This document shows, piece after piece, positions 1 to 8,465 of a DNA stretch of 64,000 nucleotides. Both the position numbers and the translations under genes were made by a program. The notes under the pieces are model-generated. The model searched no databases. It worked only from the letters and a program-made list of their open reading frames with translations, and was not told the DNA's origin. Source of the stretch: Saprospiraceae bacterium. Lineage in GTDB: Bacteria; Bacteroidota; Bacteroidia; Chitinophagales; Saprospiraceae. Within the stretch, counting starts at the first letter, position 1; every line of letters starts with the position of its first letter. Where the stretch lies: contig JADJLQ010000002.1 in assembly GCA_016709995.1 (NCBI GenBank), forward strand, positions 1,162,124 through 1,226,123, written 5' to 3'.

Positions 1-1755
1 ATCATTACCTATGGTAGCACTGTCACCTATGACATAAAGCCTTTCTTTGGCTCTGGTGATAGCGACATTCATGCGACGATAGTCTTTTAGAAATCCTATC
101 TCGCCCTGCTCATTGCTTCGTACCAAGGACAGAATGATATTTTCTTTTTCCTGTCCTTGAAAACTATCGATAGTACTTATCCTCACGGTAGATTGAAGTC
201 GCTCTTTAGCTAAAGATACCTGGCCTGAATATGGGGAAATTATGGCGGTATGTTTTTTATCCAATTGTTCTTGTTCAAACAATTGGTGGACAATATTTAT
301 TTCACCTTCATTTTGCAAACTCATGCCGTCCATACCTGCTTTTTCATTATATCCTGCTCCGGCGGTGTCGATGAAGGTAATATGGATAGCAATGTCCTGA
401 AGATGGGGAGCAGACAATAAAAGTCCATTGTAAAAATATTCGCTGCTAAATCCGGCTATGGAAGCCTTCATCCTGTATTGAGTATCTAATATTTCTGCAT
501 GAGGATGATTTTTTATCGCCACTTCTAAGATAGACCGGTCAAATCCAAGCCTGGTAGCCTCCTGACTAAGCACCGTAGGTGGAAGCTGAAAGTGATCTCC
601 TGCCAGGACTATTTTTTCCGCAAATGGAAAAACACACCAGGCGAGTGGTTCGAGACATTGTCCTGCTTCGTCCATGACTAAGGTGCTAAATTTTTCCCAT
701 TTGGAGGATGAATCATAGATGCCTATCGGTGTGCCGGCTACGACGGAAGCTTCTTCATATAATTTGTCCTCAAAATATCGCTGTAATCTTTTTATTTCCT
801 GGCGAATATTTTTTACTTCCAGGAATAATAAATTTCGTTGCTCTCGCTCTGCTTTTCCAAAGCTCCGTTTATATTTCAAAGCCATTCGCCTGAATTCTTC
901 AGCTCGTTTTTTTAATTCTTTGATTTCTTTTTGTTGGGCGCTGTTCTGTAATTTTCCTTCTGGAGTATGGAGATATATATCCAGGTCGACCTTGGTGGCA
1001 TTGCCCACTCTCAGCAGATTTATTCCCTGCAGGATGAGCCCTTTTGAAATATTGTCTACTGCTGTATTGCTGGGAGCCGTCACCAAAACTTTTTCACCAG
1101 CTAATACTAATTGTTGGATAGCTTCTATCAGGGTGGTGGTTTTGCCTGTACCGGGTGGACCATGTACTATGACCAGGTCTTTGTTATGGACTATTTTATT
1201 AACTGCTTGTCTTTGACTCGTATTTAGATTTTCATTTTTAAAGTGCAGTGCGTTTGACTCATTCAGGAATATTTTTGGGGACTCAATGTTTTTTTCATGC
1301 AATTTTAAAAAAAGGCGATTGAGGTCTTTACGTTCTTCTATACCCTTTAAAGTTTTAGTCATAAGGGTAGTGGTGCGTGTATCCGGAGTCAACTTGATGC
1401 CCAAACCATCGTCCTCTATCCATTCTGGGAAATCCGGTGCAAACAATCGCAGTTCGCCTGATTTACCATCCAGGTTGATCAGTACTCCTTTGATGGGTTC
1501 CTCTCCGGTTATAAAACATTCTATAGCTACCCCATCTTTAAACATATTTATTTCCTGAGGATATGGTATTCTAAAACTCAGTTCAGGGTAGTCTGCATAA
1601 CCGAAATATTTTTTTACTATTCTTATTGGCTGGATGGCCAGGCCTTCGGCTTTTAATTGTTTGAGCGTATGGCTTTGATCCAATCTGTACCGCCGGGCCT
1701 GTTCTTTTTCCTCGAGTTCGATACAAGTCAAAAGATTGCTGATAATAGGATTCAT
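1..1755 (-). CDS. DNA2/NAM7-type superfamily 1 helicase (IGHMBP2-like), 3' end cut by window edge
   Basis: An open frame of 585 codons starts at the ATG complementary to 1753-1755 and is still open at base 1, so the C-terminus is missing. A poorly conserved N-terminal region of about 180 residues is followed by Walker A GPPGTGKTT at residues 199-207 and Walker B DEAGQ at about 362-366. Later come GDHFQLPP, DTQYRM, DSFQGQE and VAITRAK, which are the ordered SF1 helicase motifs. Families of this type (AAA_11/AAA_12 domains) are ATP-dependent 5'-3' nucleic-acid helicases in the cytoplasm. A charged helix rich in Lys, Arg and Glu sits between Walker A and Walker B, as is usual in the group. The exact substrate (DNA or RNA) cannot be told from sequence. 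Only the extreme C-terminus appears to be lost. Confidence 0.9.
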   Translation of the reverse strand, partial: MNPIISNLLTCIELEEKEQARRYRLDQSHTLKQLKAEGLAIQPIRIVKKYFGYADYPELSFRIPYPQEINMFKDGVAIECFITGEEPIKGVLINLDGKSGELRLFAPDFPEWIEDDGLGIKLTPDTRTTTLMTKTLKGIEERKDLNRLFLKLHEKNIESPKIFLNESNALHFKNENLNTSQRQAVNKIVHNKDLVIVHGPPGTGKTTTLIEAIQQLVLAGEKVLVTAPSNTAVDNISKGLILQGINLLRVGNATKVDLDIYLHTPEGKLQNSAQQKEIKELKKRAEEFRRMALKYKRSFGKAEREQRNLLFLEVKNIRQEIKRLQRYFEDKLYEEASVVAGTPIGIYDSSSKWEKFSTLVMDEAGQCLEPLAWCVFPFAEKIVLAGDHFQLPPTVLSQEATRLGFDRSILEVAIKNHPHAEILDTQYRMKASIAGFSSEYFYNGLLLSAPHLQDIAIHITFIDTAGAGYNEKAGMDGMSLQNEGEINIVHQLFEQEQLDKKHTAIISPYSGQVSLAKERLQSTVRISTIDSFQGQEKENIILSLVRSNEQGEIGFLKDYRRMNVAITRAKERLYVIGDSATIGND

Positions 1756-1913
1756 GCAGTGACGGGGTAAACAAGATCGATTGGATCCAGGCTATTTAAT
1801 TTAGTAGGTCTTCAATTATAACTAGCTACGCTTTTATGAATCACAGCTCCGTGTCAAGATACATTTATATTCATTACACCGACTTAGATTCTATAGTATG
1901 CGGGCAAGTGCGA

Positions 1914-2498
1914 TTAAATTTCTGCCAGTTTAATTTTTCTGTACTGGATGCTCATCTCATTGCCGGGGTGCAACTGTAAGCCGATAGGACCCATTGCCGG
2001 GATTTTTTCTGAGGTATAGGTCATGACCATTTTGCCATTGAGCCATACGGTATAGGTTTTATCCACGACACGTATTTTCATAGTGTTCCAATCCTTTGGT
2101 TTAAGTATTTGAGCTACCCCCGTAGCTTCTACCGGATATCGAAGGCCAGGTATATAAGGCGATCCTGTCAAATCACGTTTGAGCGATCCACTGATACCTA
2201 TTTGTATCTGGTCAGATTCACTTCTGAGAAATACACCAGAGTCGACAGTGCCATCACCCATTTTGAAGTCGGTCTGAAATATAAAGTTTTTGTATTCCTT
2301 TTCAGTCCAAAGGTTAGAGCCTTTTTTCTCGGCATTACTCTGGATGTAAAGGATGCCTTTTGATGCGGAGTAACAAGTATTGTTTTCAGGCACTTTCCAT
2401 CCTGAAAGCGTCTTGCCATCAAATAATTTATGTAGTTTTTGCGCTGAGAGCGAACAAAAGGCCAATAAGCTAAATGTAATAATTAATAAATTTTTCAT
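1914..2498 (-). CDS. Secreted DUF1080 / 3-keto-disaccharide hydrolase domain protein
   Basis: This 194-residue protein starts with a Sec signal peptide ending in SLSAQ at about residues 15-19. A single concanavalin-like beta-sandwich domain of the DUF1080 type follows. Family hallmarks are LFDGKTLSGWK near the start, the DSGVFLRSE segment in the middle, and MSIQYRKIKL at the C-terminus. Members act outside the cytoplasm; characterised relatives cleave 3-keto-glycosides. It is about a quarter shorter than the second DUF1080 protein at 6401-7177. It is divergent from the large cytochrome gene beginning at 2647, and the 148-bp gap is the likely promoter region for both. Assignment to the family is firm; the substrate is unknown. 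Confidence 0.85.
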   Translation of the reverse strand: MKNLLIITFSLLAFCSLSAQKLHKLFDGKTLSGWKVPENNTCYSASKGILYIQSNAEKKGSNLWTEKEYKNFIFQTDFKMGDGTVDSGVFLRSESDQIQIGISGSLKRDLTGSPYIPGLRYPVEATGVAQILKPKDWNTMKIRVVDKTYTVWLNGKMVMTYTSEKIPAMGPIGLQLHPGNEMSIQYRKIKLAEI

Positions 2499-2612
2499 CT
2501 TATGAATGTAATAATAATTAAATAAACCGAATTAAAAATGGTATAGTAATAGGTCTTTTGATCGTATTCCTTGATTTAGCAGTCTGAGCATCTTTTTTAG
2601 TAATCTTTTGCC

Positions 2613-2620
2613 TACATTTG
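2613..2620 (+). promoter_or_regulatory. Bacteroidota -7 promoter element
   Basis: TACATTTG matches the Bacteroidota -7 consensus TAnnTTTG, 26 bases before the ATG at 2647. No convincing TTG -33 element lies at the usual spacing. If used, transcription would begin after the upstream TTG codon at 2608, which supports the ATG at 2647 as the start of the cytochrome gene. Confidence 0.4.
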
Positions 2621-2646
2621 GCAACTTTCTACTCAAACTTCCTTTC

Positions 2647-5600
2647 ATGAAAAATCTTGCGCTTTATTTCAGCACTATGCTCACACTATTTGTATTCATA
2701 AGTTGTACTTCTGAGGGTCCTTCGAAAGAGGCACAGCCGGACCTGCTGACCATTACCCAGGATTCTGTCTCTGCCTTCAAATTGGCGACAGAGATCATGG
2801 CACAATCAGCCATCAAGCTGGCTCCGGGCATCCAGATCAGCCTTTGGGCTACCGATTCGCTGGCTCCTGATCCTGTAGGCATGGATATCGATCATAACAA
2901 TAATATTTATTTGACCAGGACCAATAGGCAAAAAAATTCAGAGTTCGATATTCGGGGCTATCCACAGTGGATGACCCGGTCCATAGGATTTAAAAGTGTA
3001 GAGGACCGCAGGACCTTCCTGCATGGAGAGTTTGCTCCGGAAAAATCAAAAGAAAATAGCTGGCTCCCGGATCTCAATGGCGATAGCTTACATGACTGGC
3101 ATGATCTGGCAGTAGAAAAAGAAGAAGTATGGCGCTTAAGTGATCAAAATGGTGATGGTATGGCTGATATCTCGACCAGGGTAGTCAACGATTTTAATAA
3201 CGAAGTGACGGATATCCTGGCAGGAGTACTGGTCAGAGAAAAAGACATGTTTCTTACAGTGGGTCCAGATGTGTGGCATATGGAAGATACCGATGGGGAT
3301 GGCATCATGGATAAAAAAACATCTATCTCCACCGGATACTCTGTACATATAGGGTTTAGTGGTCATAATCTGTCGGGGATTATAGAAGGACCAGATGGCA
3401 AGATCTACTGGAATATTGGAGATATAGGAGCGAATATCACCGATCTGGCTGGTAATAATTATCCGCATCCCAATGAAGGCATGATCTTACGAAGCAATCC
3501 TGATGGTAGCGATTTTGAAGTTTATGCCCAAGGGTTACGCAATACCCATGAATTTGTATTCGATAATTATGGCAATCTGATCTCCTCGGACAATGATGGT
3601 GATCACCGTGGTGAAAGCGAGCGACTCGTGCATGTGGTCGAAGGTGCCGATGCCGGATGGCGATCAAACTGGCAGTATGGTAAATACACCGATCCAAAAA
3701 ATAATCGGTATCATGTGTGGATGGATGAAAAAATGTCGGTACCCCGATGGGAGGGACAAGCTGCTTACATTATACCACCTATACAAAACTTTCACAATGG
3801 GCCAACGGGCATGGTTTTTAATCCCGGCACCGCCCTTGGAAAAGATTGGCTCAATCGATTTTTCCTCGTAGAATTTGTAGGAAATCCTTCTTCATCACAT
3901 ATTTGGTCTTTTGATCTGAAGCCAAAAGGGGCTTCGTTTGAATTGAATACTGATATAGATTTTGTAAGTGGCATTTTACCTACAGGCATCCGTTTCGGCA
4001 CGGACGGGGCATTGTATGCTGCTGACTGGGTCAATGGTTGGAACACAAAAAATTATGGTAGAGTGTGGAAATTGGATGTGGCTCCGGATAAAAATGATTT
4101 GAAGTCTGAAAGGGCTGAGGTAGCAAGTATAATGAAACAAAAGTTTTCAGGTCTCAAGGAAGATCTGCTTTCTACCTATCTATATCATGCAGACATGCGT
4201 ATCCGCCAAAGGGCAGAGATAGAACTCGCCAATCGCGGAGATCGATCTTATGATTTATTCAAAAAGGTAGTCGGGCAGAAGGATAATCAATTGGCACGCG
4301 TGCACGGTATCTGGGGCTTGGGTATATTGATGGACAAGAATAAGCCAGGATCATCTAAATATGCTACAGACCTCAAAGCCCTGCTTGATGATACCGACGA
4401 AGAGATCGTGGCTCAAAGTATCAAAGTGCTTGGGGATCAAAAGGTCAATGATGCAGGTGTTCTTATACAACCGAAGCTGATAAGTTCCAATCCACGTATC
4501 AAGTTTTTTGCCTGCCAGGCCATGGGCAGATTGAAGCAGAGTGGTGCATTTGATGATTTGGTAAAAGTATTGATCGATAATAATGACCAGGATGTGTATA
4601 TTAGACATGCGGCTGCACTGGCTTTGTCCAGGATAGGAGATGCTGAGAAACTAGCTTCGTTGGCTTCTCATAATTCCCGGTCAGCCCGTATCGGTGCTGT
4701 GCTGGCATTGCGAAGATTGAAGAGCCCTCTGATTAAAATTTTCCTTATCGATCAGGATGATTACATTGTAGCTGAAGCGGCCAGAGCAATTAACGATGAC
4801 GAATCTATTCCGGATGCCTTGCCTGAATTAGCTAAATTATTGGAACAAAACCGGTTCACTTCGGAGCCTATCGTGAGAAGAGCGATCAATGCCAATCTCC
4901 GGGTTGGAGACGATGCTTCTCTCCAAAGACTACTTACGTACTCCCAGCGTAAAGATGTGGATCCTGTGCTGGCCGGAGAAGCGATGGCTACTATCGGCAC
5001 CTGGGCCAATCCGAGTGAGACAGACAGGGTAGATGGCAGGTATCGGGGTGTGATCACCAGGGATGCAGCGACAGTTGCCAACAGGGTAAAGCCCGTGCTG
5101 GGATCTTTAATCAGCTCAGGGCATCCATCAATGCTCATTGCGGTATCCAAATTGATAGGGGAGTTGAAAATCAATGATCACAATGATGATCTCCTGAAGT
5201 TGATGTCCAAAAATGATTCGGTCGATGTACGAATGGCAGCATTGGATGCTTTGAATCAACTCCAATATCCCAAATTAGCCGAAGCAATATCGATGGGTAT
5301 GAATGATAAAAGTCCACGTATGCGCGCATCCGCGATTGGGCTGATGAATAAAATCGATCTTGCTCCGGCGATGCTAGCTCAAATGGTCTCTGATCTGATG
5401 AAAAAGGGAAATGCAAATGAACAGCAGCGGTTGATTGGGGCACTGGCCAAAATGCCACTGACCAAAACAGAATCCATTCTTTCCAAATTGCTGGATGATC
5501 AAAAAAGTAAAAAACTGCCGGCTCATCTGGCTCTTGACCTGGCAGAAACTGTAGAACAATCTGGTAGTGCCAGTCTCAAGGATAAACTTAAATCTATGGA

Positions 5601-6060
5601 GTCTCATGCCAGTATCATGGATGAATATGCAGCCGCTCTGGAAGGTGGAAATCGCCGGGCCGGGTATCGGTTTTTTACAGAAAATACTACCGCACAATGT
5701 GTCAAATGTCATAGTTTTAATGGTTCCGGGAGCGATGTGGGTCCTGATTTGTCTCATATAGGCAGTACTTTGACACGACAGCAGATACTGCAGGCCATGG
5801 TCGAACCTACTGCCAGACTGGCTCCAGGCTACGGAGTAGTCACCCTCAAACTTAAGGATGGGACTGAAGCATTTGGTAAGCTCGACAAGGAGACACCAAA
5901 AGAACTGATTTTGATCACGGCCAGTGCAGAGCCTTTACGTATACCGATAGATCGTATTGCTTCCCGTAAAAACATTCCCTCCAGCATGCCGGTGATGATA
6001 GATAAGATGTCTAAAAGAGATATGCGGGATGTAGTGGAGTTTTTGGCTGGAATGAAGTAA
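2647..6060 (+). CDS. Large lipoprotein: membrane-bound dehydrogenase propeller, HEAT repeats and C-terminal haem-binding c-type domain
   Basis: The ATG at 2647 gives 1137 residues and places a lipoprotein signal (VFISC, Cys20) at the very N-terminus; the upstream TTG at 2608 would bury it. Residues of about 45-490 form a beta-propeller of the putative membrane-bound dehydrogenase type seen in Planctomycetota and Bacteroidota (DGKIYWNIGD, NTHEFVFDNYGN, SDNDGDHRGESER). About 510-960 is a run of HEAT-like helical repeats. The C-terminus carries a single haem site CVKCH at 1018-1022, followed by GSDVGPDLSHIG and VEPTARLAPGYG, the pattern of the putative haem-binding domain. The likely role is a periplasm- or surface-anchored sugar/alcohol dehydrogenase passing electrons through haem c. 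It sits between two secreted DUF1080 genes. The substrate is not known. Confidence 0.85.
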   Translation: MKNLALYFSTMLTLFVFISCTSEGPSKEAQPDLLTITQDSVSAFKLATEIMAQSAIKLAPGIQISLWATDSLAPDPVGMDIDHNNNIYLTRTNRQKNSEFDIRGYPQWMTRSIGFKSVEDRRTFLHGEFAPEKSKENSWLPDLNGDSLHDWHDLAVEKEEVWRLSDQNGDGMADISTRVVNDFNNEVTDILAGVLVREKDMFLTVGPDVWHMEDTDGDGIMDKKTSISTGYSVHIGFSGHNLSGIIEGPDGKIYWNIGDIGANITDLAGNNYPHPNEGMILRSNPDGSDFEVYAQGLRNTHEFVFDNYGNLISSDNDGDHRGESERLVHVVEGADAGWRSNWQYGKYTDPKNNRYHVWMDEKMSVPRWEGQAAYIIPPIQNFHNGPTGMVFNPGTALGKDWLNRFFLVEFVGNPSSSHIWSFDLKPKGASFELNTDIDFVSGILPTGIRFGTDGALYAADWVNGWNTKNYGRVWKLDVAPDKNDLKSERAEVASIMKQKFSGLKEDLLSTYLYHADMRIRQRAEIELANRGDRSYDLFKKVVGQKDNQLARVHGIWGLGILMDKNKPGSSKYATDLKALLDDTDEEIVAQSIKVLGDQKVNDAGVLIQPKLISSNPRIKFFACQAMGRLKQSGAFDDLVKVLIDNNDQDVYIRHAAALALSRIGDAEKLASLASHNSRSARIGAVLALRRLKSPLIKIFLIDQDDYIVAEAARAINDDESIPDALPELAKLLEQNRFTSEPIVRRAINANLRVGDDASLQRLLTYSQRKDVDPVLAGEAMATIGTWANPSETDRVDGRYRGVITRDAATVANRVKPVLGSLISSGHPSMLIAVSKLIGELKINDHNDDLLKLMSKNDSVDVRMAALDALNQLQYPKLAEAISMGMNDKSPRMRASAIGLMNKIDLAPAMLAQMVSDLMKKGNANEQQRLIGALAKMPLTKTESILSKLLDDQKSKKLPAHLALDLAETVEQSGSASLKDKLKSMESHASIMDEYAAALEGGNRRAGYRFFTENTTAQCVKCHSFNGSGSDVGPDLSHIGSTLTRQQILQAMVEPTARLAPGYGVVTLKLKDGTEAFGKLDKETPKELILITASAEPLRIPIDRIASRKNIPSSMPVMIDKMSKRDMRDVVEFLAGMK

Positions 6061-6400
6061 TGTGAACACGACCTTTTGCATGGATGGAGCCCAATGCTAT
6101 TTATCAATTACCCGCCAGGTATTGATCAGCCTTTTTGATCATTGAGAGGAACAACATCAATGTATTCCCTGTAGATGGCCGGTCAAGTTGTTGGGATCTG
6201 ATTTTCCTCTACATGACTATAGTGGACAGGTCATTCATTGGAAAATTTCATTTATTTGCAATATGGGTCAAACGATATTGAACTGATAAGCTGATTAAAT
6301 ATCAGTTTAGACCACTAGGGAGGAACGACCTTCCCAGGGAAATAAGAAACAAATCAATAGCGAGGTAGAATTACCACTCAGGGTTTTTAACCCCTAGGAA
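6061..6400. other. Intergenic region between convergent genes
   Basis: This 340-bp stretch separates the convergent cytochrome and DUF1080 genes. It contains an imperfect hairpin (GGGAGG...CCTTCCC at about 6318-6340) and a small GGGTT-TTT-AACCC hairpin at 6381-6393 close to the DUF1080 stop. Neither has a clear U-tract. No gene was recognised. Confidence 0.4.
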
Positions 6401-7177
6401 TCAAAGTTTCCTGATCCAGATATTTCTGAATTGGGTAGGATTATGATGATCCTGAAGGCGTATGGCATCGTCACCATGAGCCGCAGGATAAAGATGCAAT
6501 CCGATGTATTCGGTGATGCCCGATATCGTTACATTGTTCTGAATCAGCACTCCATTGTGAAATACGGTGATGCGCGCCGGAGCATCTACACGACCATCAG
6601 CTTTATAGCGCACGGCAGTATAGACTACATCGTAGGCATTCCACTCGAGTGGACCTCTCATCACGTTGACGAGTGGTGCATGATCTTTATAAATACTTCC
6701 AGCCTGGCCATTGCGATAGGTCCTGTTATGATAGGAGTCCAGCACTTGCAATTCATATCGGTTCTGAAAAAAAATACCGCTGTTACCTCGGCCCTGGCTG
6801 TTGCCTTCTACGACATCTGGTGCAGAAAATTCAATATGTAGTTGGCAATCTCCAAACTTCATCTTAGTCTGAAGGTCCCCAGTGCCTGGCAATACCTCGA
6901 AATATCCATTTTTCACGACCCACTTGGCAGGGCTGCCGTCCTTTGTCATAGCCCATTGATCAAGATTCTTGCCGTCAAATAGAACGATGGCATCAGATGG
7001 TGCTTCGCCCAGGGTTTTACCGGGAGTGATCACAGGCACCTCTGGCTCCCAAAATTCTGTCATTTCGGGTTTCATCGGCATGGGGGAAACAGCAGGGACA
7101 GTGCTTGGTTGCTGAGCAAAAATTATATTGCTGATCAAGCAGAGCGAAAGTAGCGTATAGAGAGTTTTATTTTTCAT
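6401..7177 (-). CDS. Secreted DUF1080 / 3-keto-disaccharide hydrolase domain protein, second copy
   Basis: The ATG at 7175-7177 gives 258 residues with a clean Sec signal (hydrophobic LLSLCLISNIIFAQ); the longer frame from 7225 would put 16 unlikely residues before it. After a proline-rich linker, the DUF1080 fold runs from AIVLFDGKNLDQW (about residue 55) through QGRGNSGIFFQ and ELQVLDSYHN to QFRNIWIRKL at the C-terminus. ELQVLDSYHN with a following GSIYKDHAPLVN is typical of the longer DUF1080 branch that acts on 3-keto-glycosides. It is convergent with the cytochrome/dehydrogenase gene and is a different subtype from the protein at 1914-2498. The family call is firm; the substrate is inferred only. 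Confidence 0.88.
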   Translation of the reverse strand: MKNKTLYTLLSLCLISNIIFAQQPSTVPAVSPMPMKPEMTEFWEPEVPVITPGKTLGEAPSDAIVLFDGKNLDQWAMTKDGSPAKWVVKNGYFEVLPGTGDLQTKMKFGDCQLHIEFSAPDVVEGNSQGRGNSGIFFQNRYELQVLDSYHNRTYRNGQAGSIYKDHAPLVNVMRGPLEWNAYDVVYTAVRYKADGRVDAPARITVFHNGVLIQNNVTISGITEYIGLHLYPAAHGDDAIRLQDHHNPTQFRNIWIRKL

Positions 7178-7623
7178 TTGTACAAAGTTATGTAAATAAT
7201 TAAGCCTGAATAATATTTCATTCATATTTATTATCGGATCGAACTATCCCTATCAATTTGATACTGCCCTTACCAGACTATGTAATTGGTCAGTGGAAAA
7301 CAGCTCATTGATTTGTTACGATTAGAGGGCCAAAGAATCGATATCCGGTATGGAGTTCCAAAACGACCATGATCTTATTTTGGGACTTCCCCCTTATGCA
7401 TGTAAACCCTTATTCAAAGTTCCTTCTGTCGGTCCTACTAAGATATTATGAAAGTGTGCTTTTATCAAGACCATGACCGTATGATCTGCAAGTTCAGGGA
7501 GCTATTTCGAATCCATATTATCAGGTAGGTATCCACCCAACCTATTTAATCGACTTTAATTACAATTCAAATTATATTTTTGCCTTAAATAATTTTTAAT
7601 GATTGCTTTCTAATCGCCTGTTT
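7178..7623. other. Divergent intergenic promoter region
   Basis: This 446-bp gap separates the divergent DUF1080 and PhyH genes. The only recognisable signal is a TAnnTTTG element at 7575-7582. No ORF with recognisable content and no repeat were seen. Confidence 0.4.
7575..7582 (+). promoter_or_regulatory. Bacteroidota -7 promoter element
   Basis: TATTTTTG matches TAnnTTTG and lies 41 bases before the ATG of the PhyH gene. No -33 TTG is present at the ideal distance, so the call is tentative. Confidence 0.35.
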
Positions 7624-8457
7624 ATGTCCCCGGTGAAACAACAATTTCTGAAAGATGGCTACCTTGTACTGGATCGGTTCAAAACGCCTGTCGAATGCGA
7701 ATCATTAATGCAGCGGGGAGCCGAGTTGGCTGCCGGCTTCGATTATAGTGGTCATCCGTCTGTTTTCCAGACTTCAGAGCAAACCAGAACTAGTGATGAT
7801 TATTTTCTCAATTCAGGAGGCAATATTTCTTTTTTCTTTGAAAAGGATGCCTTTGATGCTCAAGGTAATTTAAAAAATGACCTTTTTCATTCGCTCAATA
7901 AAATCGGGCATGCCATGCACGATCTTGATCCTGTGTTCAATCAGTTTTCCAGATCACCACAGTTACAAGCTTTGGCTGATGCACTTAATCTCGATGATTA
8001 TTTGCTCATCCAGAGTATGCTTATACTAAAACATGCCAGGATTGGTGGGGTGGTAGATATTCACCAGGATTCTTCATTTTTATACACGGAGCCTGAGTCA
8101 TGTATCGGATTTTGGTTTGCTTTGGAAGATGCCACTATTGATAATGGATGTCTTTGGGCTATGCCTGGTGGACATCGTACTAGCTTGAGATCATGGTTTA
8201 AACGAAAGGAAGGTGGAGGTACAGAATCTATCATTTTCGATGATCGGCCTTATACTACCGAAGGTATGATCCCCCTGGAGGTAAAACAAGGTACTTGTAT
8301 TGTTTTGCATGGATTATTGCCGCACTATAGTATGCCCAATACGAGTGGCAGATCAAGACAGGCCTATGCCATCCACACCATCTCCAGGCACTCATACTAT
8401 CCATCCGAAAATTGGTTGCGAAGGAATCTGGATGACCTGAGAGGATTTGCATCTTAA
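7624..8457 (+). CDS. Phytanoyl-CoA dioxygenase (PhyH) family protein
   Basis: The ATG at 7624 gives 277 residues beginning MSPVKQQFLKDGYLVLDRF, which is the normal PhyH N-terminus; the TTG at 7603 is rejected. The facial Fe(II) triad is visible as H147 and D149 (IHQDSSFL) plus H234 (LLPHYSMPN). A 2-oxoglutarate-binding Arg follows in SGRSRQAY. The motif arrangement is closest to PHYHD1-like members. Such enzymes are cytoplasmic Fe(II)/2-oxoglutarate oxygenases that hydroxylate a small organic substrate. It is followed after only 8 bases by the arylsulfatase gene, so the two probably form an operon. The substrate cannot be deduced. Confidence 0.88.
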   Translation: MSPVKQQFLKDGYLVLDRFKTPVECESLMQRGAELAAGFDYSGHPSVFQTSEQTRTSDDYFLNSGGNISFFFEKDAFDAQGNLKNDLFHSLNKIGHAMHDLDPVFNQFSRSPQLQALADALNLDDYLLIQSMLILKHARIGGVVDIHQDSSFLYTEPESCIGFWFALEDATIDNGCLWAMPGGHRTSLRSWFKRKEGGGTESIIFDDRPYTTEGMIPLEVKQGTCIVLHGLLPHYSMPNTSGRSRQAYAIHTISRHSYYPSENWLRRNLDDLRGFAS

Positions 8458-8465
8458 CCTAAGAA

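Noticed and set aside
719..1216. A 165-codon plus-strand frame opposite the helicase
   Set aside because: It is antisense to a frame with all SF1 helicase motifs and has no family features of its own.
2608..2646. TTG start at 2608 for the cytochrome/dehydrogenase gene
   Set aside because: It would place 13 residues before a clean lipoprotein signal and would start upstream of the likely -7 promoter element.
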